Made by a program: the position numbers and the translations under genes. A DNA stretch of 64,000 nt from Apoda limacodes (Eukaryota > Arthropoda > Insecta > Lepidoptera > Limacodidae). This document shows, piece by piece, positions 1 through 11,465 of the stretch (positions are counted from its first letter, which is position 1; each line of letters starts with the position of its first letter). Location: NCBI GenBank assembly GCA_946406115.1, contig OX291555.1:10310001-10374000 (forward strand), given 5' to 3'. The notes below the pieces were generated by a model. That model saw only the letters and a list, made by a program, of their open reading frames with translations. It did no database searches and was not told where the DNA came from.

Positions 1-345
1 AATCTATTTCCGAAAGAACTTTTGTTCAAGATAGAAAGTATTCTACATCCTTCTCCGTTTTACCATTTCTTATTGTTGCAAAAATTTAGGTCAATTGTAT
101 GGTCCGTTGAAATTTTAAACGAGTTAGATACAAACTTACTTTTTTGTGTAATTATTAGGATTAGCTTATATTGGTGTAATTTTCTAAAGAGCCCTAATGA
201 CGCAGCTCACGGCCTAAAAAACATTATACACTCATAATCATCATCATTGTGAACCAAAACAAATAATAATTAGGGTCAAATCAATTTTGCCCGTTAAACT
301 TACGGTGTTCGCGAGTCGTCGAATATTTGAATTGATGACTCAAAC
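1..345. other. unassigned AT-rich sequence
   Basis: No gene, RNA or recognisable repeat seen. The short open frame from 22 to 237 has no splice-site or family support. Confidence 0.4.
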
Positions 346-351
346 TTATTA

Positions 352-795
352 TTAGCTATTTCCCGCGGCTTCGCCTGGCCTATTGCGATCCTGGAGCTAA
401 GTGCAGGTGATAGTTGCTCCACAATCTGTAAATTATAAAGTGACAAACAAATGTTTATCTCTTTAATATAGGTATTACCTAGTGGCTTTGGCCAGCGGCT
501 CCATTTGCCCTAAATTTGGTTATTGGCGTGGAATTCCTACGGCAACTTCTTTATTATAGATACGTTCTAAAAAAGTTTGCTACAAATATAGCTGTGCTAA
601 AGTTTGTTCGGGTGGAATTTGGTGATAGTAAATTCCGCTAATACTTTAAAAATATGGAGATAACAGTAGCGTAGCCAGTAGCCTATGTCGTTCTCCTGCC
701 CTTTGACTATCTCTGTGCTAAATTTCAGCTCAATTGAAATCTCTGTTGTGGCGTTATTGAATAACAAAGAATCAAACAAACTTTCACATTATAAT
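352..795 (+). repeat. old copy of a lepidopteran interspersed repeat (CCCGCGG / CGGTTAT family)
   Basis: Two blocks (about 352-390 and 470-795) carry the words of a family that recurs at 5618, 7311, 8985, 33526, 39218 and 46985: 'cccgcgg', a degenerate 'aaattcggttatcgg', 'cctatgtc', 'tatctctgtgc(ca)aattt'. This copy is strongly diverged and broken. No coding capacity. Confidence 0.4.
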
Positions 796-945
796 AAAAA
801 ATATTAGTGTTATTATAAGACCAAGTAGAAGGTTCCTACGGTATGGTAGCCTTTTCTGTTCCATAGAAAGCTTTGCACTCCAAATTGATAGCTCAGACGT
901 CTCTGTAATATGATGTTGTTCGTTTAAATTGAGAAGATTCCCAAA

Positions 946-1018
946 GCCCGGATAGCTCAGTCGGTAGAGTAGGAGACTCTTAATCTCAGGGCCGTGGGTT
1001 CGAGCCCCACGTTGGGCG
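946..1018 (+). tRNA. tRNA-Lys(CTT)-like copy, probably decaying
   Basis: The 73-nt segment has the full cloverleaf layout of tRNA-Lys: D arm from TAGCTCAG, anticodon loop CTCTTAA (anticodon CTT), variable loop, and an intact B box GGTTCGAGCCC. The acceptor 5' strand GCCCGGA faces GTTGGGC. I see three stem-weakening positions relative to the usual insect tRNA-Lys: A7 opposite G66, a G-T pair at 10-25, and G27 opposite A43. The internal promoter looks usable. The weakened stems argue for a pseudogene or repeat-borne copy rather than a working tRNA. A covariance-model score would decide. Confidence 0.6.
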
Positions 1019-1420
1019 TAATCGTTTATAATCGATTTAGTAAAGAGACCTAAACTTCTGTAACATAGTTTGAACATACTTTTAGGATAATGTTATATTT
1101 GCTACTGAAGGACCTGACGGTTTTGCGTAGCAAATAATATCAAAAAATACAAGAAAATATGCCGAAATTGAACGTAAGGCAACCAACGACTTCTATATGT
1201 ATACTATAAACTATTGAATAAGTAATAGGAACATAGACCCAACTTTCTTTAATCTATTTTACCGCATAGGGTACAGTCGGCCAATTCAAATGTTGAGCAC
1301 TTTCGGACTTTGTCACATTGAAAATTGAAATTACATTCCTTTTCGCGCACTGCGCATGCGTTATTTTACATATGACGTCATTGAATCGTTTATAATGAAA
1401 AAATTTTTAAATCTCTGCCA

Positions 1421-1580
1421 AGGCTTTTCTTAGGACTACAGTATGGGGTTCTTCAAAAAAGAAGTTATTAGAGTTTTGAAGGGTAGGCGACACGCGAGAT
1501 TGCGAGGCTGCGGGGACCGCTTACCATCAGGCGGACTGCAAGCAAACAGCCACCTTAGTGGGATAAAAAAAAGTATCGTA
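1421..1580 (+). mobile_element. 3' end of a CR1/jockey-type LINE (5' truncated)
   Basis: Encodes the end of a LINE ORF2 (MGFFKKEV-IRVLKGRRHAR) followed by the 3' tail 'accgcttaccatcaggcgga' and 'ccaccttagtggga' plus an A-rich end. The same tail occurs at 14017-14313, 20958-21690, 45310-45370 and 48560-49065. Only about the last 150 bp remain. Confidence 0.75.
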
Positions 1581-2482
1581 TTTCATCGATTAAAATAAAA
1601 TATGACTGGTTTTTATACAAACTTTCAACCTCTATTTCACCCCCTACGGCATACATATTCTATTTGTAACAAAAAAGACAGTTCCCATCCAAAACAATAC
1701 ACAACATAAAAAAACATAATACCTATATAAAATAAATAACGAGCGAGAATCGATCTTTTTTGAGGCGTTTAAAAAAAAACCAAACATCTGTCGCCCACGG
1801 CCGTGAGATTTTAAAACATAAATTAAACGCGCGGAAAATTACATAACTGAAAGACAGTTGTAAAATTATCAAAATAAAGTCGATTTTTGAAAGACAGTTG
1901 CTTTGGCAAATCAAGTGAAAATTGCAAAGAAGAACATGCAAAAATCTACTTTACTCCAAGACGCTAAGAATTACATTTGGTTACAAAAACTAACGCCAGA
2001 TGGTCAGCGTAGCAACTTTTATAGATTATTTTATAAAGGGCATGGGAGCATTTCCGTGTAAAATTGGATTTAGGACAATATATCTCCCATATCGCTTTAA
2101 AAATAGTCTACCCTTTATGACTCAAGTTATTTGTACTTAACATCTATGAAGATTATAAGATTGTATTTTTTAAAGGGATAATCTAGGGAGCTGCATTGCA
2201 TACCAGTCTGATAGGAAAAAAAAATATATCTTTCAACTATGTATGTACTTTTGTGTTATACGACTGTAAAAGTCCGAAGTTTGTTAAAAGCTCGGATTTT
2301 TGTCAGCCATGTTTATTTTGGCCCTGATTTAAATTATCTTTGGTCAAAACTCCCTACCTACTAACCTAACGCAACCTAAGTATAGTAAGGCTAGTTTTAA
2401 GTTAGTACATAGACTAAATCTTAAAAACTATATAAAAATAAGACCCAAAATAAAAAAAAAAAACGATTTAATTCTGTTAGGC
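1581..2482. other. unassigned intergenic sequence
   Basis: AT-rich, no open frame or RNA gene I can support and no repeat family recognised in this stretch. Confidence 0.4.
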
Positions 2483-2560
2483 TATTTTTTTAGGATTCCG
2501 TACCCAAAGGTTAAAACTAAAAAACGGGACCCTATTACTAAGATTCCTCCGTCCGACTGG
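2483..2560 (-). repeat. fragment of the (GTCY)n-bearing element family
   Basis: Reverse-strand end of the family: 'aggattccgtacccaaagg' followed by 'acgggaccctattactaag' and 'ctccgtccga'. Matches the terminal part of the copies at 5706 and 48041. Confidence 0.6.
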
Positions 2561-2969
2561 ACTATGGGATTTGTCATTAAATATACATATATATAAACCA
2601 TTTTTTTTCCTAATTCTTTAACTTAAAATCCAAACAAATAGTGTTAGGTTAGGTCTTTAAAAATGCATAATAATGGTTCTTCAATAACTTTTTCCTGAGG
2701 TGCATACTTTGCGAGATATTAGCATCCAAAGTTGAAAACAATTGTAAACGGTTTTTACCCGTGATTTAAAAAAAAATCATATTGGCTAAATGGCTGAGTT
2801 AAGCCAATTTCAATTAAACTTTCACCAGTTTATAGCTTCAATTCGTCGAGTTACATTAAAATCGGTTGAACGTAACACAGCTCGATTTGTATTATAAACT
2901 ATTTAATACTTTAAGCGGACGTAGTGAAACTATATAAACCGTCAGCAAAAAACAAAATCAATAAATATA

Positions 2970-3232
2970 ATATCCGTGGCTCAGTGGGTAATGACACGAC
3001 TACTAAATCGAGGGTCGTGGGTTCGATTCCCGCACAAGACAAAGATTTATTATTTGTGTTTGTCTTGAGACTTGGTGTTTTCTAGGTATAATATGTATGT
3101 ATTTACAAAAAAAATATTAAAAAGTATTTGTATCCGTTGTCTGGTATCCATAGCACAAGCTTTTCTTAGCTTGGGACCAGACGGCGCTGTGTGTAAATGT
3201 CCAAAAATATTTATTTATTTACTATATTATAT
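2970..3232 (+). mobile_element. tRNA-derived SINE
   Basis: RNA polymerase III A-box-like TGGCTCAGTGG (2977-2987) and B-box GGTTCGATTCC (3020-3030) head the element. The body contains 'tttgtgtttgtctt', 'tatgtatgtattta', 'ttgtctggtatccatag' and 'acggcgctgtgtgtaaatgt'. It ends in a (TATTT)n-like tail. This is a standard lepidopteran SINE layout. A related copy lies on the minus strand at 53555-53705. Confidence 0.75.
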
Positions 3233-3340
3233 TTTTTCCTGGATATCTCACACAGCGCCTGGCTCCAAAATAAGCAAGTCTTCTACTATGCTATGTGTAA
3301 TTGTCAACTGATACAAATACAAACTTAACATATATACTTT

Positions 3341-3640
3341 AGTACCTGGGGACCGAGCTTTGCTCGTTTTTTTTTTAACAACGCCATCTATTGTCAAGTA
3401 GCTTTAGTGTTTATGTGGCGGTATTACTACTCGCCAATAATTGTCAGGAAAAGTCATAATTTTCAGTTTATAATTGCCTGAAAATACGGATAAAACGACG
3501 TTGACTAGAAATGAAACCTAGGTAGATCGATCTATCGCCCCTAAAACCCCCGGCACACAAAATTTCATGAAAATCGTTGGAACCGCTTTGGAGATTATAT
3601 ATATATAGATATACAGATTATATATATATACAAGAATTAC
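3341..3640 (+). repeat. interspersed repeat beginning GTACCTGGGGACCGAGC
   Basis: Starts 'agtacctggggaccgagctt', contains 'cgccatctattgtcaagtag', 'acggataaaacgacgtt', 'gatcgatctatcgcc', 'aaatcgttgg', and runs into a (TA)n tract at 3596-3640. An inverted copy with the same order of words is at 57846-58080. No coding capacity. Confidence 0.65.
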
Positions 3641-4220
3641 TCGTTTAAAGGTATTATATATTAGATAGATACTTATAGGGTTAAGCTATATTAGCATCAA
3701 TGTACTGAAACTAATGATACTGTTTACGCTATGTATAATGAATTTATTCATACTGGGGGTATCCTTTCTCCAACTCAACATTCACTCCATGGATATTCGT
3801 GTATCTATCTATCTTCTATCGTGATGATAGGGCACATGACGAAGTTGACGTAAGATTTCAATGACCTCCCACCCTTTAAAATGTTATTTGGTCAAATTTA
3901 ACAAGAATTAGATCTTTACTCACTTAAACAATGGATGCCCCCTAATGAAAGATAAACTATGTACCTGTGTAAGTTTTAATACAAATAATAAAATTTTGGT
4001 TTACTCGAGTATATACCTCTTGTAGGTTATGCACGAGCCAGCAAGGGTCCCTTCCTAACTCAGCATCTGCATCACGCCCATGGTAGCCGACTATGTAAAC
4101 TACTATATGCAAGGTAGTTGTATGAACTCAGGACATCTAACAAGATAATCAAAGCTATTAAGATACCCAATTATATATTTTTACGAATTAAACATATTTT
4201 CTTTAATTAAAGAATTAATT
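3641..4220. other. unassigned intergenic sequence
   Basis: No supported gene. AT-rich with short unrelated open frames. Confidence 0.4.
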
Positions 4221-4223
4221 TTA

Positions 4224-4640
4224 ATTTTTAGGGTTCCGGATTCAACAAGGAATCCTTGTAGTTTCACCATGTCCGTCCGCCCGTCCATCCGTCTGTCCGA
4301 CTGTCTGTCTATCCCCGTTTTAGCTCAGAGGCCATAAGTACTAGAAAGCTGTAATTTGGCATGGGTAAACATATTAATCTGGCCAACAAAGTATCCTCTA
4401 CACTTAAAGTGGGAATGAATATTTTTTCTCGTCTTCCTAATAGTGTGGGATGTCGTAAGATAACTTTTTAAAATATATTGAGGGTGTGTGAAAACCATTT
4501 TTCGATTCAGCGATTCGTTTGAGCATCATTAAACTTCATTCAAAGTGCAAATTTTTGTCAGAACCCAGTGTCGTAGAGAAGTAAAAATTTCGGACAAATA
4601 AAAGGTATTTAAATGAAGTTAAGTTTATAAACCATGTAAC
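4224..4640 (+). repeat. (GTCY)n element, subfamily with 'aggaatccttgtagtttc'
   Basis: Begins 'agggttccgg', then a GTCC/GTCT microsatellite block (4270-4312), 'ttttagctcagag', 'actagaaagctg', 'atgtcgtaagata', 'gtgtgtgaaaaccattttt'. The same internal words are amplified in tandem at 11563-12090, so the two loci belong to one subfamily. Confidence 0.6.
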
Positions 4641-4676
4641 ATTTAAGAAAAAAAATAATAGCATTCTGAGTACCAA

Positions 4677-5072
4677 TTAAAAATTATAACAATATTTACG
4701 TTCGAACTTCGAATTTTGGCGCGTTACAGCGTAGGTTGCTCTATCGTAAAAACGGTAACTCATACAAGCTTCAATCTTGCAGTGATCATAGTGCTTGTGA
4801 GCTCTGAAATGTAACAACAAATAATAAAAACCGACCAAGTGTAAGGCAGGCCCGAGCAATTTACCATCTTAAATCACCGTTGCAGCACTATCTAGATTCC
4901 AGCTACTAGGAAACGATATTCAAAGTTAAGGAACGTCGGGCTTGGTCAGTAATTGGATAGGTGTAAGCTTAGAGGGATACTGTTTGTTTGTGTTTGTGAA
5001 TACGTAAATGGTGGTAGGTACGAAACCCTCGGTGCGCGATTCCGACTCGCACTTGGCCGATATTTTTACTTC
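4677..5072 (+). repeat. composite repeat with a 5S rRNA-derived segment
   Basis: Positions 4921-4963 match the internal part of insect 5S rRNA (AGTTAAG..CGTCGGGC.TGGTCAGTA.TTGGATAGGTG). This core is framed by inverted 'accgaccaagtgtaaggc' (about 4827) and 'ccgactcgcacttggccg' (about 5050-5067). To the left about 150 further bases (gagctc, aagcttcaatcttgcagtg, gttgctctatcgtaaa) are also shared with the inverted copy at 18622-19085, so the mobilised unit is larger than the terminal-inverted-repeat core. Confidence 0.65.
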
Positions 5073-5617
5073 AATAACACGTATGACTGTATTCAATAAA
5101 AGACTAAAAATGCAGGGCGCCATCTTAAGTTTATTAGAGCTATGAAGCGTCTAGACGTCTCGTCGTCTCGTCACCGACCTTTTTGATTCAGAGAGTACAG
5201 TTAGCAAACAATCGGATTTCGGATTTTAACAGTTACACACGATTACTCGTCTACTATAAAGATTCTTGTTATAAATATTGTATAATAAATGTAAACCTGT
5301 TTTTATCAAAAAAAAAAAAAAAACCGCCAAGTGCGTAGAAACGTAGTCCTTATCCTCTGCTCCAATTAAAAATACAATTTTATTTGGTATTTATAAGTTT
5401 ACTTTCAGCGCCTGTAATAATACATTATATATATTATATGTCATAATTTTCATTTACTAAGAGCAGTACTACATTTCTTACTTTTAATTTTAACAGTTAC
5501 AGGAGGTAAGGCACTCAGCGGGTCTGTAAGGTCTTCGAACTGATATTACTCGTAAATTACTCAAAACTCAGTAAAGTAGAATTAAAAATACATAAAGTGT
5601 TACTTACATATAAAAGG
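5073..5617. other. unassigned intergenic sequence
   Basis: Contains an A15 run near 5310 and nothing else I can name. Confidence 0.4.
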
Positions 5618-6442
5618 ACTAGCTTTTGCCCGCGGTTTCACCCGCTCTAAATTCGGTTATCGGTCTAGGATTTCAACGGCAACTCCCCAATTATAGAAAA
5701 AAAAATTGGCCAAGTGCGAGTCAGACTCGCGCACGAAGGATTCCTTACCATTATCTATAAAAATGGCAAAAAAATCACGTTTTTTGTATGGGATCTCCCC
5801 TTAAATATTTGTTTTATTTTATTTCAATTATTCATTTTTAAAGTGACTGTATAACTAAATAGTCTGTGAATGTTTTAAGTGTCTACCTGTTGCCGTTATC
5901 AATATCGAGCAAAAAAATCACGTTTGTTGTATGGGAGCCCCCTTAAATATTTATTTTATTCTGTTTTTATTATTTGTTGTTATAGCGGCAACAGCAATAC
6001 ATCTTCTGTGAAAATTTCAACTGTCTAACTATCACGGTTCATGAGATACAGCCTGACGGACGGACGGACGGACGGACAGCGGAGCCTTAGTAAAAGGGTT
6101 CCGCTAATTACCCTTCGGGTAGGGAACCCTAAAAAGCCGACTAACACTTGACATTTTCAGATAGCTTATGTCCTTTCTGCCTCAAACTATCTCTATGACA
6201 TATTTCATCTTAATCGCCACAGCGGTTTAAGCGTGAAGAGGTAGCAGACAGACAGATAGAGTTACTTTCGAATTTATAATGGGTATAAAAAATAACTACT
6301 CAAACTTGACGTTTTCAAGTCGCCTATGTCCTTTCTCGGGACTCAAACCATCTTCATGACAAATTTCATCCTAATCGGTACAGCGGTTAAAGCGTAAAGA
6401 GGTAACAGACAGAGAGTTACTTTCCAAATTATAATACTAGGA
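5618..6442 (+). repeat. interspersed repeat split by a nested (GTCY)n element
   Basis: Head at 5618-5705 ('actagcttttgcccgcgg', 'aaattcggttatcgg', 'tttcaacggcaactcc'), tail at 6138-6442 ('actaacacttgacattttc', 'cctatgtcctttc', 'aatcggtacagcggtt', 'gaggtaacagacag'). The intervening 5706-6135 is another element. The tail unit occurs twice in succession (6138-6290 and 6293-6442). Confidence 0.65.
5706..6135 (+). mobile_element. (GTCY)n-bearing MITE-like element, near full length
   Basis: Starts 'ggccaagtgcgagtcagac', has 'cgcgcacgaagg', two 'tgtatgggagccccc'-type blocks, 'atagcggcaacag', 'ggttcatgagatacagcctg', (GACG)n at 6056-6080 and ends 'gggtagggaaccctaaaa'. This is the lepidopteran class of MITE-like elements known to carry hitchhiking (GTCY)n microsatellites. 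Other copies: 19876-20297 (+), 37823-37952 (+, partial), 48041-48436 (-). Non-coding. Confidence 0.75.
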
Positions 6443-7310
6443 TGGATTCTGTTCTAAACTGCTTTCAGATTAAAACCGAATTTGATACATATGTGTATAC
6501 TATTTTAAAGATGCTAATTTTTGCTTAACAGTTGTAGGTTGTACAAGTTTAGTTTGTTAGTTTCTTGTTTTACTACTGAACCCTATCAAAGATTTTTACT
6601 CCTGAATAATATACTTAAGCATAGAATTTGGAATGTGTAACACCAAACAAAATTCCGTTTCAAATCCTAGAGAACAGAAGAAAATTAACAAACAAAAAAA
6701 AAACAATGTTCTTGCAAACTGTACTGGTGACAAAAACTAAATTACGCTACCGAATACGCAGAATGGGGAGAGTTAAGAAATAGCCAAAAATATCAGTTTT
6801 CTTTTAAAATGTGACGTCATTATTATATGGACATAATATAATATATAGTAGTAACAAGTAATAATGACGCATCAAACGGGCCTTTTAAGGACAAACAACG
6901 TAAGTGACAAAACTGTGTTTTTAGGGGCTCTGCAGTCAAACATAGAAATGAATTAAAATATATTTTTTTTTTGTCTATGACAAATTCTACAAAAATTTTA
7001 GTTACATTCTACTTGTATCTTTGACTAATCAGAAGCAAAAAAAAACACTATTCATTAAAATCTTGTCAAAAATACAACTGGTTGCGTTAATTCAGTGTGC
7101 CATTGCGTTTCTATTTAAAGTCTTGCAACATTAAGAAAATAATAAAACTGGGTACCAACCCAGAGCCGTAAAACTGGCCGTAAAAAACATTATTTAGAAT
7201 CGGCATTGGTCCGGTTCAATTTCCTTACATATACGATAAATACTTTAAGTACTACTACTTTTGAGATCGTAAATTATCCATACATCCATGTTTATGATTC
7301 TGATCTATAC
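6443..7310. other. unassigned intergenic sequence
   Basis: No gene, RNA or recognisable repeat. Confidence 0.4.
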
Positions 7311-7516
7311 ATTATTAATGCGAAAGTAACTCTGTTACCTCTTCAGGCGTACCGATTAAGATGAGATTTGGCATGGAGATAATTTGAGTCCGGAGACAGG
7401 ACATAGGCGACTTGAAACCGTCAAGTGTGAGTCGGTTTTTTATAATTGAGGAATTGCCGTTGTAATCCTACACCGATAACCGAATTTGGGGCGGGTGGAA
7501 CCGCGGGCAAAAGCCA
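7311..7516 (-). repeat. interspersed repeat (GCCCGCGG / CGGTTATCGG family), minus orientation
   Basis: Reads, on the minus strand, 'ggcttttgcccgcggttcc', 'aaattcggttatcggtg', 'ggattacaacggcaattcc', 'cgactcacacttgacgg', 'cctatgtcctgtctcc', 'gaggtaacagagttac'. Complete-looking copy of the family described at 5618-6442. Confidence 0.7.
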
Positions 7517-8640
7517 TTTATTTATAAATTCGTGCACACAAAACTAGATGTACTCAGATACCTACTTAAATGGGGGTTTTTATTGATAAACCCTTTTTCG
7601 TCCTATATTGTGATGTCCTATGCACGTCACAATATATTGCAGAGGGTTTAATAGTACGCCTGTAGTCATAGCCGGCGAATATTTATGTCCTTCATATAGT
7701 TCTTGTCGAGTCACTAGTCCAATGTTCTGCCAAGTGGACAGAAACACCGCTAGCTTTACTCTTAGGATGTTCAGCGATTGACGAGTCGCCACAAGTGACC
7801 CTATATCTAGCAGCGGATGTCTTCCTTCCTTCTAGTTAAAATATGATTTCAAAGTTAGCATCCGTTTATGTAAGTCCACCAAACTACAACTACTAGAAAG
7901 TCCTTATATTGTTCCCGCGACATTTTTGTTTGACCTACATTCTTGCTCCCTTCCTCAATAAACCTAAATGGGTTGGGTGCGGCCTCGGTACCGATTGCAG
8001 ACACGATAATAATATTTCACCACTAGTTAGACGTTGTTTTAATTTTTTCTACAGGAAATCGCGATTTACCAATCACAAATCCAAAAAAAAAAATCAGAAA
8101 ATTTAACCTCACAGACACTAAAAATAGGTATGTTACAAGAACGATTGTAAGTAGGTAATAGGTATTTACCTACGTTACTTTAGCATTTTATTTTTATACC
8201 TACTATATACAATATCTACTACCTATCGCAATACCGTTTTTTTTTTATCGAGTGGGCCAGAATATCAGTCTGGACGACTATAAGATTACGTTAATCTTAC
8301 TAAGGTTGAGACTAACCCTATATCCTTCTAAATTTATCCCGCAGTTTCACCTGCAGAAGGGCTCAATTCGATCGAAATAAAAGTACTATTTGCCTTTCTC
8401 AGTCCCTTAACCTATCTCAGTGTCACAAATAAAGCCAAGCTAATAATTTTATGCATTGTTACGACATAAGAAAAAGTCACGTGGGAACTCTCGATCTGGA
8501 TAAAATCATTTTATATACTTTACCATCCCTGCGCCCAAAAAATCAATACACTGCTTCGTGTCTTTTTATATACGACTTCATTTACAAACATTGATATTCG
8601 TATTTCGAACTAAAAACTTATTGTAATTCAAACATTTTAT
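7517..8640. other. unassigned intergenic sequence
   Basis: A near-palindrome sits at about 7607-7639 (tatattgtga..tcacaatata arms). The minus-strand open frame 7580-7792 resembles nothing I know and overlaps that palindrome. No supported gene. Confidence 0.35.
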
Positions 8641-8647
8641 ATCCCAC

Positions 8648-8980
8648 TATAGTCGGTGGTGGCCGAGGAAGTGGGTGGGGGCGGAGGGGTTTAAATTTCA
8701 CTTCACATCCCAAGTGACGGACGTTCGAACCCCTGGTCGGCGTGTACCAATGAGGCTTTTCTTAATGTCACAAGTACACTGAGTTATTTATTCACACCAC
8801 TGGCTTTTCGGTGAAGGAAAACATCGTGAGGAAACCTACATACGTCAAGAAAAAAAAAAAGACGTATGTGAAGTCCACAATCCGCACTGGGCCCGCCTGT
8901 GGACTATGGCCCGAATCCCCCTCGCTTATGAGGGTAGGCCGTGCCCCAACAGTGGGGACGTTTGAAGGCTGGCAAGAATA
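8648..8980 (+). mobile_element. tRNA-derived SINE with 'gaaaacatcgtgaggaaacc' body
   Basis: A-box-like TGGCCGAGGAAGTGGG near 8657 and B-box-like ACGTTCGAACCCC (8721-8733). The body has 'accactggcttttcggtga', 'gaaaacatcgtgaggaaacc', 'aagtccacaatccgcactgg', 'tgtggactatggcc', 'aacagtggggacgtt' and 'ggctgg'. This is a common lepidopteran SINE whose 3' part resembles RTE-type LINE tails. The open frames on both strands here are accidental. Confidence 0.65.
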
Positions 8981-8984
8981 TCCC

Positions 8985-9205
8985 ACTAGCTTTTGACCGC
9001 TGTTTCACCCGCTCTAAATTCGGTTATCTGTGTAGGATTTCATCTGCAACTCCTTAATTATAGAAAAAAACTGACTCATACTTGACGTTTTTAAGTAGCC
9101 AATGTCCTTTCCCGGGACTCAAACTATCACCATGCCAAATTCTTAATCGGTAAAGCGGTTTGAGCGTGAAAAGGTTTGAACAGAGTTACTTTCACATTTT
9201 ATTTC
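8985..9205 (+). repeat. interspersed repeat (GCCCGCGG / CGGTTATCGG family)
   Basis: 'actagcttttgaccgctg', 'aaattcggttatctgtg', 'gactcatacttgacg', 'ccaatgtcctttcccggg', 'aatcggtaaagcggtt'. Plus orientation. Confidence 0.65.
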
Positions 9206-10570
9206 ATTTTTTTTTATTTTTTTTATTTATACGAGGGGAGATCAAAAAGCAATGATAATCGGATATTTCTAGTATTCACGAAAATCAAAAAAAATAGAGA
9301 GCTTGCTTAAACCTTCACTAGTAGGTACAGGTTAAAGGTATTTAAACACACAGTCACATTTTGAAATTTCATTCATTTTATATCAAGTCAGAGCCGCTAT
9401 CAAAACTTCTGCATGAAAAATGTTCTAATGTTTTATATCGCTTTATTACTACTTTTTGATCACCCCTTGTACATACGCATAACAGGTTACATACACAAAA
9501 GTATTACAGTTTAATTATGCTACATGAAAAGTTTAGACTGAAACCCTTCAGCATGTGTTTCTTATTACGCAGTAAATATAAAACACGTGTTACAAAATAA
9601 AATGTTCTGAGACGGTGAATTTTATAATATTTATATGAATATAGATATTTATATAGATGTTACATAAGGATAGTGTAACTTTTTATCAGTGAAAGAATTT
9701 AAACAACAAATATAAAAGTATCAGTAGTTAAAGAGATTACCTCTTCTTATAAACTAACAAAAAAACAATACAAAGATTACCTCTTTATAATATTAGTATA
9801 GGAGTTGGCAATGATCCATGATATTTGCCGTCTAGCTAATTAATTGGTCCTTATTTAGACCCGGTCCAAACCATGGGACCGGACGTTAAATGTTCTAATG
9901 TTGTGCCCATTTTCCGGTCACCAACACGTTAAATTTAGCTGTATTATGAGATAAATCATTTTTAGAGGTTACTAATATCGAAGGATAATGTTTCCGTCTG
10001 ACCGTTGTCTGTCAAACAGGTTTTACAGCCAAACGGTTGGATCTTCTAATTTTCAAAGTATAATATCTTGTTGACCCAAAGCCATACAAATTGTCAAAAA
10101 ATATTTTTAAATGTTTTTAAGGGGGGCTCCCATACTGCGGGAAAAGCGGAGATAATTTTGATTGAGTGGGGTATCATTGTTTTGTTTAAAAAATATTGTC
10201 AAACAAAGGTATGAAAAGCCACCAAAGTCAGCTTTTGTACTAAATTGTGTTCCGAACATTTTTTTTTAAATTCCTCACTTTTCTACTATCAAATGCGTAG
10301 CACAGAAGGAATTCAGTCACCTACTGCTTATAAACATTCTACCATTGGGACGGCTAATAACTTCGCACTTGGCCGGTTCTTTTATTACTAAGCAAAATTA
10401 GTTATTGGGCAAAGTATAGTTAGTGTATTGTATATTTTTTTTACTTGCTTTTATTTAACTTACAATGTTTTCTTTTTCCCTTTTTATTTTTCCTTCCATC
10501 TTGTGGTGGCATCTTTCAGCTTAATTAAACATACTTCCTGTTATCACCCTTTGATGAAATTTTGCATACT
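9206..10570. other. unassigned intergenic sequence
   Basis: No supported gene. Around 10020-10390 fragments such as 'ggggggctcccata' and 'cttcgcacttggccggttc' look like decayed (GTCY)n element. Confidence 0.35.
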
Positions 10571-10574
10571 TACT

Positions 10575-10790
10575 AAGCTCGGATGACAATACAATATTCC
10601 ACAGCTACTTTGACCAACAACCCCCTCCCAGAGATGTACCAGGGGTACAACCTAGAGGTGGAGGTGAAAAATTTAAAAATCTTCAAAATGGGTATCCGGG
10701 GGTTTTGAGGGTCGCAGATCATGAATTCGATGTTCATTTTGATGTTATCACCTCTTAGCATATGCAGGGAGTGCACCTGAAGGTGGACGT
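10575..10790 (-). repeat. degenerate repeat (ATCGAATTC-TGATC-GCGACCC family)
   Basis: On the minus strand: 'catcgaattcatgatctgcg', 'accctcaaaacccccggata', 'cacctccacctctaggttg'. The same words recur on the plus strand at 49700-50050. Confidence 0.5.
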
Positions 10791-11275
10791 TAGGGTGGAA
10801 CGTGAAAAAATAAGTGGAATTTATTTACTAATTTATATTGAAGATAATATCGTTCTCCAAGTTCTCATCACCCAACTTATGAATCTTGGGCAATAAACTA
10901 TAAAAACTCAATTAAATTATCACTAAAAAGTATAAAATAAAATAAAGTAAAAAAAGAATTTTTTAAAAACTTGCTTTTCTTAAAACATTAGAATCATATA
11001 AAAATTCAATCTAACCAAAAATTGTACTAAAAAGTAAAAAATAATTTTTCAAAATGAATATAATTTTTTTTTATATTCACGTACGACTGCAAGAAAAGCA
11101 AGGCGTGCGTACATACATACAATCCCTTGATAAACTCTCCATTAATTAATATCCACTAAAACTCCAGCACGTCAAATATTCGTGTGTAGCTACTACGGAC
11201 CTTTATGGACCTACTTTACAAACATTTACTTACCGGAATATGTCTCATAAAAATCAGTTAATTGATCCATAATTA

Positions 11276-11319
11276 ATTCGTTGAAATAACGTTTCTAATT
11301 CGTTGAAATAACGTTTCTC
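11276..11319 (+). repeat. 22-bp tandem duplication
   Basis: 'aattcgttgaaataacgttt' plus 'ct' occurs twice back to back, without mismatch. Confidence 0.8.
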
Positions 11320-11465
11320 GTTAATGATTACATTACTATCCCCACAAAAGGTGAAACACGCAGCCGGCGACCTTGTTTCGGAGTTATGTGGTGTAATGAT
11401 TTTGCTACTTACGTTAAGTATTATTGTTTTAGGACGGGTCAAACATCAATTTAAATTAGATACAA

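Noticed and set aside
784..1077. Minus frame of 97 aa
   Set aside because: Runs antisense through the tRNA-Lys-like sequence (the typical QRGARTHGPEIKSLLLYRLS shadow).
8792..8996. Overlapping open frames on both strands
   Set aside because: They fall inside a SINE and use its conserved tail. No coding meaning.
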